27,142 nucleotides of DNA from an uncultured Lachnospiraceae bacterium. Its GTDB lineage: Bacteria; Bacillota; Clostridia; Lachnospirales; Lachnospiraceae. The position numbers and the translations under genes are program-made. This document shows, in pieces, positions 21,542-27,142 of the stretch. The notes beneath the pieces are model-generated. The model had not been told where the DNA came from and did not search any database. It saw only the letters and a program-made list of their open reading frames with translations. Location of the stretch: positions 1 through 27,142 of the forward strand of contig USDI01000005.1 of the NCBI GenBank assembly GCA_900553305.1. Reading direction: 5' to 3'. The first letter of the stretch is position 1. Every line of letters starts with the position of its first letter.

Positions 21542-22196
21542 TCAGACACTTGCCATGATGGCAGAAGGTACCGGGGCAACCCTGTATATGACATTGATGT
21601 CAACTTTATTTGGATATATTTTAGGACTTCCTATGGGAATTATCTTAGTCGTAACGGCACCGAAGGGACTTCGCCCGAATCAGGTGATTTACCGGATTCT
21701 GGATGTGATTGTGAATATCACAAGAAGTATTCCGTTCCTGATTTTAATGATTCTGATTATGCCGTTTACCCGTATTCTGGTAGGGAAAACCTACGGGACC
21801 ACAGCAACCATCGTACCGCTTGCTCTTGCGGCAGCACCGTTTATTGCGCGTATGGTGGAATCTTCCCTTTTGGAAGTGGATCACGGAGTAATTGAAGCAG
21901 CACAGAGTATGGGTGCAAACCTGTGGACGATTATCTGGAAGGTACTGCTTGCAGAGGCAAGAACCTCCCTGATTGTCGGAGCTACCATTGCACTCGGAAC
22001 GATCTTAGGATATTCCGCAATGGCTGGAACCATCGGTGGCGGTGGTCTTGGTGATATTGCGATGCGTTACGGATATTACCGTTATCAGGCAGACATTATG
22101 ATTATTGCGGTAGTGCTGCTTGTCTTACTGGTACAGATTTTACAGGTAATCGGAACGATTCTGTCAAAGAAGCTGGATCGCAGAAATACCAGATAG
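21531..22196 (+). CDS. metI: Methionine ABC transporter permease
   Basis: Membrane subunit of the methionine importer, 221 aa from the ATG at 21531 (GAGGAG ten bases upstream; a TTG at 21522 is too close to that site). About five membrane segments are visible. The EAA-type loop GVIEAAQSMGANLWTIIWKVLLAEA and the MetI stretch GYSAMAGTIGGGGLGDIAMRYGYYRY near the C-terminus are diagnostic. It is coupled to metN by overlap. The partner binding protein must be encoded elsewhere. Confidence 0.93.
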   Translation: MLDSQTLAMMAEGTGATLYMTLMSTLFGYILGLPMGIILVVTAPKGLRPNQVIYRILDVIVNITRSIPFLILMILIMPFTRILVGKTYGTTATIVPLALAAAPFIARMVESSLLEVDHGVIEAAQSMGANLWTIIWKVLLAEARTSLIVGATIALGTILGYSAMAGTIGGGGLGDIAMRYGYYRYQADIMIIAVVLLVLLVQILQVIGTILSKKLDRRNTR

Positions 22197-22222
22197 GGAC
22201 ATGGAACAGAGGCAGTCAGTTT

Positions 22223-22426
22223 ATGAATAAAGCAAAGAACAAACAGCGTCCACAAGGAAATTGTGAGCAGTGTAACAACTATGTGTACGACGAGGATTAT
22301 GAATGCTATACCTGCGAAATGGATCTGGATGAGGACGAGATGGCAAGATTCTTAGCAGATGAGTACCGGGATTGTCCGTATTATATCCCGGGAGACGAAT
22401 ATCTGGTAGTCAGAAAGCAGATGTAG
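22223..22426 (+). CDS. Small Cys-rich protein, DUF6472-like
   Basis: 67-aa protein of unknown function. Cysteines at 14, 17, 28, 31 and 51 form two CxxC pairs plus CP, which suggests a bound zinc ion. The rest is very acidic (YDEDYE, DLDEDEMARFL) with a PGDEYLVVRKQM end. The pattern matches what I recall of DUF6472 proteins in clostridia; this is from memory of the motif, not a search. It follows metI by 26 bases and precedes the LacI-type gene by nine, so it probably belongs to the same transcript. The ribosome site is weak (GAGG region around 22211). Confidence 0.75.
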   Translation: MNKAKNKQRPQGNCEQCNNYVYDEDYECYTCEMDLDEDEMARFLADEYRDCPYYIPGDEYLVVRKQM

Positions 22427-22435
22427 GAGAACACG

Positions 22436-23524
22436 TTGGATACAGAAGTAAAAATCGAAAGTAAATCCGGAGGGAACAGCGACCAGAGAATGACGCTTGA
22501 GGAAATCTCTGAAATCATCGGGATTTCCAGAACGACGATCTATAAGGTCATCCGGAATAAAGGAGTTGTCAGTGACAAAACGAGGGAAAAGGTAGAGCAG
22601 GCCCTTGAGAAGTATCACTATGTAGAAAATAAAAACGCCAGGAATCTCGCCATGAACCGGCAGTATACGATCGGTTATGTAGGCTTCCGTTCTAAGAGTT
22701 CGGCGTATTTTTCACCGGAGGTGCGCAAAGGTCTTGACCGTGCGATCCGGGAATTCGGTGATGACGGATTGAATATCCTGATTTCGGAATTCGATGTGCA
22801 TAACCCGATGCAGCAGATGGCAGCGGTGGATCAGATGCTGAAGGAGGGCGTGCGCAGCTTTGTACTTGCCTTTTCGGATACGGAAGTGATCCGGCAGATT
22901 CTGGAAAAGCTTAAGAAAATGAAGTGCCTGGTTGTGCTTTTAAGCCGGGATCTTCAAGAAAATACCGGGAATCATTATGTCGGTGTGGACTACTATCAGA
23001 GTGGTGTGCTGGCAGCAGAGCTTCTTGGTAAAATGCTTCCGCAGGGAGGCAGTATTTTCGTTCCGGTGACGGAGGAATATCTGACAAACCGCGATATTCA
23101 GAACCGTCTCAATGCATTTCTCACGAAGATGCAGGAGTTTCCCTCCTGTGAGATTCTTCCGGTGGTGCATGGACTTACCGAGGAAGAGGAGATCCGGCGG
23201 GAAGTGAAAGACGCGATTGTGAAGAATAAGGATCTTGCCGGAATTTTTGACCTGACCTACCGCCTGGATGTGGTGGCAGATGCGCTTAAGGAAGAAGGCA
23301 GAGAGGATTTACGGCTTACGGGATTTGACCTTTATCCGGAGATTATGGAGGATGTACAGGATTCTCTGATCGATGCCGTGGTTTATCAGGATCTGAACAA
23401 GCAGGCCTATGAAGGAATGAAGCTTTTATTCGAGGAAATGTGCTACGGAAAGCGGCTTTCCGAGAAGAAGCACTACTCCAAACTGGAAGTGGTGATGAGC
23501 AGTAATTTATCCTACTTCCGATAG
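22436..23524 (+). CDS. LacI-family transcriptional regulator
   Basis: DNA-binding repressor with a sugar-binding-protein-like sensor, 362 aa. The helix-turn-helix is unusually far from the start (about residues 19-70: MTLEEISEIIGISRTTIYKVIRNKGVVSDKTREKV), followed by the hinge NKNARNLAMNRQYTIGYVGF and a two-lobed effector domain (GVDYYQSGVLAAELLG, LTGFDLYPEIMEDV). The recognition helix reads TTIYKV instead of the usual TVSRV, so its operator may differ from standard LacI sites. The start is a TTG with AGGAGA six bases upstream; the next candidate, ATG at 22490, has a poorer site. It lies directly before the xylulokinase promoter, which carries a central-CG palindrome it may bind. Effector unknown; a pentose or its phosphate is plausible. 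Confidence 0.88.
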   Translation: MDTEVKIESKSGGNSDQRMTLEEISEIIGISRTTIYKVIRNKGVVSDKTREKVEQALEKYHYVENKNARNLAMNRQYTIGYVGFRSKSSAYFSPEVRKGLDRAIREFGDDGLNILISEFDVHNPMQQMAAVDQMLKEGVRSFVLAFSDTEVIRQILEKLKKMKCLVVLLSRDLQENTGNHYVGVDYYQSGVLAAELLGKMLPQGGSIFVPVTEEYLTNRDIQNRLNAFLTKMQEFPSCEILPVVHGLTEEEEIRREVKDAIVKNKDLAGIFDLTYRLDVVADALKEEGREDLRLTGFDLYPEIMEDVQDSLIDAVVYQDLNKQAYEGMKLLFEEMCYGKRLSEKKHYSKLEVVMSSNLSYFR

Positions 23525-23588
23525 GAGTTTTCAGCAATTTGCATTAAAATGAAGTCATATTTTTGGATGCATTTTCGAGTGGTATTTA

Positions 23589-23617
23589 TTGACATGGGAA
23601 TGGGAAAATGATACGAT
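23589..23617 (+). promoter_or_regulatory. Promoter of the xylulokinase operon
   Basis: TTGACA (23589-23594) is followed after exactly 17 bases by TACGAT (23612-23617). The predicted start is near 23624, just before the palindrome at 23630-23645. Confidence 0.7.
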
Positions 23618-23629
23618 AAAAACAGAACA

Positions 23630-23645
23630 TTTAACACGTGTTCAA
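23630..23645. promoter_or_regulatory. LacI-type operator candidate
   Basis: TTTAACACGTGTTCAA is a 16-base palindrome with one mismatched pair and a central CG, the hallmark of LacI-family sites. It sits within the first bases of the predicted transcript, a repressing position, and 106 bases after the LacI-type gene. Confidence 0.6.
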
Positions 23646-23653
23646 CCTGCGCA

Positions 23654-23674
23654 TAAGACTTGCGAAAAGTCTTA
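23654..23674 (+). promoter_or_regulatory. Leader hairpin before xylulokinase
   Basis: TAAGACTT (23654-23661) and AAGTCTTA (23667-23674) form a perfect 8-bp stem with a GCGAA loop in the 5' leader, about 25 bases before the ribosome site. No T tract follows, so a stabilising or structural role is more likely than termination. Confidence 0.55.
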
Positions 23675-23710
23675 AAGTGATAACGATTCAGAACAATAAG
23701 GAGGGTTATG

Positions 23711-25186
23711 ATGTTATACATAGGGGTAGATTTAGGAACCAGTGCCGTGAAGCTTCTTCTGATGGATGGAGAAGGTAAGATTCACAAAATTGTATCCAAA
23801 GAATATCCGCTGTATTTCCCGCATCCGGGCTGGTCGGAACAGAAGCCTGAGGACTGGTATGAGCAGACCGTGGCAGGCATTAAGGAACTGATTGCGGAAG
23901 CCGATAAGAGCCAGATTGCCGGAATCAGCTTTGGCGGGCAGATGCATGGACTTGTCATTCTGGATGATCAGGATCAGGTGATCCGTCCCGCGATTTTATG
24001 GAACGATGGCAGAACTTATGAAGAATGTGATTATCTGAACAATGTAATCGGAAAGGACAAGCTTTCCGAATATACCGCGAATATTTCCTTTACCGGCTTT
24101 ACCGCACCGAAGATTCTGTGGGTAAAGAACAAGGAGCCGGAGAACTTCAAGAAGATTAAGAAGATCATGCTACCGAAGGACTATATCGCATATAAGCTGA
24201 CCGGAGTACACTGCACGGATGTATCCGATGCTTCCGGTATGCTTCTTCTGGATGTGAAGAATCGTAAGTGGTCCAAGGAAATGTGTGAAGTCTGTGGTAT
24301 TTCCGAAGAAATGCTTCCGAAGCTTTATGAAAGCTATGAATGTGTCGGCTGTGTTACGGAAGAAGTTGCGAAGGAGCTGGGCATTCCTGCGACGGTTAAA
24401 GTGGCAGCAGGTGCCGGTGACAATGCAGCAGCCGCAGTCGGAACCGGAACCGTTGGAGACGGAATGTGTAACATTTCCCTCGGAACCAGTGGAACGATCT
24501 TTATTTCCTCTGATAAGTTCGGTGTGGATAAGCACAATGCCCTTCATGCGTTTGCACATGCAGACGGTCATTACCATCTGATGGGATGTATGCTGAGCGC
24601 TGCTTCCTGCAACAAGTGGTGGATGGAAGAAATTATCGGAACGAAGGAATATGCGAAGGAGCAGGAGCCGATTACGGATGACAAGCTTGGTGAGAACCAT
24701 GTTTATTTCCTGCCTTATCTGATGGGAGAGCGTTCTCCTCATAACAACCCGAATGCAAGAGGTACATTTATCGGACTTACGATGGACAGCACCCGTGCCG
24801 ATATGACACAGGCCGTTCTGGAGGGTGTAGCATTTGCACTCCGTGATTCCTTCGAGGTTGCGAAGTCTCTTGGAATTAAGATTGAACGCACCAAGATCTG
24901 CGGTGGTGGAGCGAAGAGTCCTCTTTGGAAAAAGATGATCGCGAACATCCTGAACTTAAAGGTGGATGTGATCGAGAGTGAAGAAGGCCCTGCCCTTGGC
25001 GGTGCAATGCTGGCAGCCGTTGCCTGCGGTGAATTTGAAAGTGTGGAAGCAGCCGCCGCAAAGATTGTGAAGATCATTGATACCGTAGAGCCGGATGAGA
25101 AGCTTGTGGCAAAGTATGAAGAGCGTTATCAGCAGTTCAAGGAGATTTATCCTGCCTGCAAGCCGATTTTTGATATTATTAAATAA
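23711..25186 (+). CDS. xylB: Xylulokinase, FGGY family
   Basis: Phosphorylates D-xylulose to xylulose 5-phosphate, feeding the pentose phosphate or phosphoketolase route; 491 aa. The N-terminal phosphate loop is GVDLGTSAVKLLLMD. GISFGGQMHGLV contains the Met-His pair typical of xylulokinase substrate pockets, and WNDGRT follows. The second ATP-binding half has GAGDNAAAAVGTGTV, SLGTSGTIFIS and CGGGAKSPLWKKM. Two ATGs occur at 23708 and 23711; GGAGG at 23700-23704 is better spaced for the second. It is followed by the DUF4867-like and fucose-isomerase-like genes. No xylose isomerase of the XylA type is present in the window, so either that gene lies elsewhere or the isomerase downstream supplies the ketose. 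Other FGGY ketose substrates cannot be excluded. Confidence 0.9.
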   Translation: MLYIGVDLGTSAVKLLLMDGEGKIHKIVSKEYPLYFPHPGWSEQKPEDWYEQTVAGIKELIAEADKSQIAGISFGGQMHGLVILDDQDQVIRPAILWNDGRTYEECDYLNNVIGKDKLSEYTANISFTGFTAPKILWVKNKEPENFKKIKKIMLPKDYIAYKLTGVHCTDVSDASGMLLLDVKNRKWSKEMCEVCGISEEMLPKLYESYECVGCVTEEVAKELGIPATVKVAAGAGDNAAAAVGTGTVGDGMCNISLGTSGTIFISSDKFGVDKHNALHAFAHADGHYHLMGCMLSAASCNKWWMEEIIGTKEYAKEQEPITDDKLGENHVYFLPYLMGERSPHNNPNARGTFIGLTMDSTRADMTQAVLEGVAFALRDSFEVAKSLGIKIERTKICGGGAKSPLWKKMIANILNLKVDVIESEEGPALGGAMLAAVACGEFESVEAAAAKIVKIIDTVEPDEKLVAKYEERYQQFKEIYPACKPIFDIIK

Positions 25187-25221
25187 GAGCAGAAGTGATC
25201 TTAAGATATTTAAGTTTTGAG

Positions 25222-25246
25222 TAACTGTGAAGGTATGGAACAGTTA
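25222..25246 (+). other. Intergenic hairpin before the DUF4867-like gene
   Basis: TAACTGT (25222-25228) and ACAGTTA (25240-25246) form a perfect 7-bp stem with an 11-base loop in the 93-base gap after xylB. No T run follows. Confidence 0.4.
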
Positions 25247-25279
25247 TGGTTTAGAAAATTTTATCAGGAGGAAAAGAAG

Positions 25280-25897
25280 ATGCAGATTTATCAGGTTACC
25301 GATGAACGTTTTAAGAAATATGGCAAAGTGATCTCCAATGTGGATTTCACAGAGCTTGTGAAAGCATTGGAAGAGAAGACTCCGTTACCGGAAGGTGTAG
25401 AGTATGTTCCGGGCTGTGAAGCACTGGAAGCACTTCCTGTCATGCAGGAATTATCCACGAAGACCTATGGGGAAATGCCGATCCAGATCGGTTACTGCAA
25501 TGGACACAATCATATGCTGAATGCACTGGAATATCATCGTGATTCCGAGATCAATGTAGCAGCAACCGATGCAATTTTAATGCTTGGCTTAGAAGCAGAT
25601 ATTACATCTGACTTCACCTATGATACTTCCAAGGTAGAGGCATTCCTTGTACCGAAGGGAACCGGCGTGGAAGTATTTGCAACCACACTGCATTATGCAC
25701 CGTGTGGCGTGGACGGCAATGGCTTTAAGGTAGCGATTGTACTTCCGAAGGGAACCAATTATGATCTGAAGTCCAAGCATGCCAATGGAGAAGACGGACA
25801 TTTAACCGCAGTAAATAAGTGGCTTCTCGGACATCCCGAAGGAGGACTTCCGGAAGGAAGCCCGATGGGACTTGTTGGAGAGAACTTATCTTTATAA
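25280..25897 (+). CDS. DUF4867-like protein linked to sugar isomerase genes
   Basis: 205-aa soluble protein of unproven function. The start at 25280 (MQIYQVTDERFKKYG) has GGAGG seven bases upstream; the open frame reaches 25217, but that ATG has no ribosome site. The central motif GYCNGHNHMLNALEYHRDSEINVA supplies three His and two Glu within about 20 residues, followed by DAILMLG and a later LHYAPCGVDGNGFKVAIVLPKG. This pattern resembles a cupin-type metal site as in ureidoglycolate lyase-like folds. I recognise it as DUF4867 from its motif and its position beside kinase and isomerase genes. A metal-dependent step on a sugar or sugar acid (isomerase, epimerase or anomerase) is a reasonable guess, not established. 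Confidence 0.75.
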   Translation: MQIYQVTDERFKKYGKVISNVDFTELVKALEEKTPLPEGVEYVPGCEALEALPVMQELSTKTYGEMPIQIGYCNGHNHMLNALEYHRDSEINVAATDAILMLGLEADITSDFTYDTSKVEAFLVPKGTGVEVFATTLHYAPCGVDGNGFKVAIVLPKGTNYDLKSKHANGEDGHLTAVNKWLLGHPEGGLPEGSPMGLVGENLSL

Positions 25898-25944
25898 ATG
25901 TTATGATTTTATTAAGTTATATTAAGAAAATGGAGGAAAGAAAC

Positions 25945-27142
25945 ATGAACAATTTACCAGTAGTAAAGCTTGGTATCGTGGCAGTCAGCCGTGACTGTTT
26001 CCCGATCGAATTATCCCAGAAGAGACGTGCAGCAATCAAGGCAGCATACAAGGGTGACTTATATGAGTGCCCGGTAACTGTTGAGAATGAACAGGATATG
26101 CTGAAAGCGGTTGAGGATGTGAAGAAGGCAGAGTGTAATGCACTTGTTGTATTCTTAGGAAACTTCGGACCGGAAACACCGGAAACCCTGATTGCAAAGA
26201 ACTTTGACGGCCCCTGTATGTTCGTGGCAGCAGCAGAAGGCGACGGCGATATGATTAACGGAAGAGGCGATGCATACTGTGGTATGCTGAACTGCTCTTA
26301 CAACCTTGGCATGCGTCATCTTAAGGGATATATTCCGGAGTATCCGGTTGGAACCGCAGATGACATTGCAAAAATGATCGGTGATTTCGTACCGGTTGCA
26401 CGTGCCGTCATCGGTGTTAAGAACCTTAAGATTATTACCTTTGGTCCCCGTCCGCAGGACTTCTTCGCATGTAATGCACCGATCAAGGGCTTATATGAAC
26501 TTGGCGTAGAGATCGAAGAGAACTCCGAGCTTGACCTTCTTGTTTCTTTCAAGGAGCATGAGAACGATCCCCGTATTCCGGAAGTATGTGCAGACATGGC
26601 GAAGGAAATGGGTGAAGGATGCTATTACGAAGACCTCAACGCAAAGATGGCTCAGTTCGAGCTTACCTTACTTGACTGGGCAGAGAACCACAAGGGAGCA
26701 AGAAAGTATGTTGCATTTGCTGACAAGTGCTGGCCTGCATTCCCTTCACAGTTTGGTTTTGAGCCCTGCTATGTAAACAGCCGTTTAGCTTCCCGTGGTA
26801 TTCCGGTATCCTGTGAAGTAGATATTTACGGAGCATTAAGCGAGTACATCGGACTTTGCGTATCCGAAGATGCAGTTACCCTGCTTGATATCAACAACTC
26901 TGTACCGAAGTACATTTACGATGAAGACATCGTTGGCAAATATAACTATGCATTAACCGATACCTTTATGGGATTCCATTGTGGAAATACGCCGGAATGC
27001 AAGATGTGCTCCACCAGAGCCGTAAAATATCAGCTCATCCAGCACAGACTTCTTGAGCCCGCCGGTTCCGAACCGGACTTCACAAGAGGTACTCTGGAAG
27101 GTGATATTGCAGCTTCCGATATTACATTCGTTCCATTATGCA
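25945..27142 (+). CDS. L-fucose isomerase-family protein (3' end outside window)
   Basis: Aldose-ketose isomerase family; 399 codons are visible, with GGAGG eight bases before the ATG at 25945, and the frame is still open at the window end. It has the short type N-terminus (KLGIVAVSRDCFP) rather than that of E. coli FucI. Glu291 (SCEVDIYGAL) and Asp315 (LLDINN) are 24 residues apart, the same spacing as the metal-binding catalytic Glu337 and Asp361 of E. coli FucI; the third ligand (His) would lie beyond the window. A CGNTPECKMC cluster near 352-361 adds several Cys. Substrate is open: L-fucose, D-arabinose, L-arabinose or a pentose leading to xylulose. The link with xylB and the DUF4867-like gene suggests a pentose pathway. 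Confidence 0.85.
   Translation, partial: MNNLPVVKLGIVAVSRDCFPIELSQKRRAAIKAAYKGDLYECPVTVENEQDMLKAVEDVKKAECNALVVFLGNFGPETPETLIAKNFDGPCMFVAAAEGDGDMINGRGDAYCGMLNCSYNLGMRHLKGYIPEYPVGTADDIAKMIGDFVPVARAVIGVKNLKIITFGPRPQDFFACNAPIKGLYELGVEIEENSELDLLVSFKEHENDPRIPEVCADMAKEMGEGCYYEDLNAKMAQFELTLLDWAENHKGARKYVAFADKCWPAFPSQFGFEPCYVNSRLASRGIPVSCEVDIYGALSEYIGLCVSEDAVTLLDINNSVPKYIYDEDIVGKYNYALTDTFMGFHCGNTPECKMCSTRAVKYQLIQHRLLEPAGSEPDFTRGTLEGDIAASDITFVPLC

Overview
The window looks like chromosomal DNA of a Gram-positive gut anaerobe of the Lachnospiraceae type (Roseburia/Eubacterium/Blautia-like). Support for this: strong AGGAGG-type ribosome sites, moderate GC, long intracellular glycoside hydrolases without signal peptides, LplABC-type sugar transporters without their own ATPase, and a small Cys-rich protein resembling DUF6472. 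The species cannot be named from the sequence.

Region 1 (1-517) is the C-terminal end of a large serine recombinase, so a mobile element probably ends near the left edge. Region 2 (about 600-16735) is a xylan/glucuronoxylan utilisation locus: a split-SGNH acetylesterase overlapping a very large GH2 enzyme; a convergent AraC-type regulator; a divergent GH3 beta-xylosidase with a GH67 alpha-glucuronidase; a decayed ABC exporter pseudogene; and a sugar ABC importer (two permeases plus a lipoprotein binding protein). The likely flow is import of acetylated, MeGlcA-decorated xylo-oligosaccharides, deacetylation, debranching and cleavage to xylose in the cytoplasm. A 19-bp motif recurs upstream of all three forward operons and is my best candidate for the AraC-type regulator's box.

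Region 3 (16740-18830) is unusually rich in non-coding repeats (16-, 47-, 14- and 21-bp tandem units and three related hairpins) around a divergent signal peptidase II and a YtrA-type GntR repressor with a palindromic operator over its own -10. The repressor leads an ABC-2 transporter operon. Region 4 (20401-23524) holds metN-metI without metQ, a DUF6472-like Cys protein and a LacI-type regulator. Their promoter appears to lie inside the preceding terminator hairpin. Region 5 (23525-27142) is a pentose/deoxyhexose module: a promoter with a LacI-type palindrome, xylulokinase, a DUF4867-like protein and an L-fucose isomerase-family enzyme cut by the window end. Xylulokinase may also take the xylose released in region 2, after an isomerase encoded elsewhere.

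No rRNA, tRNA or CRISPR array was seen.
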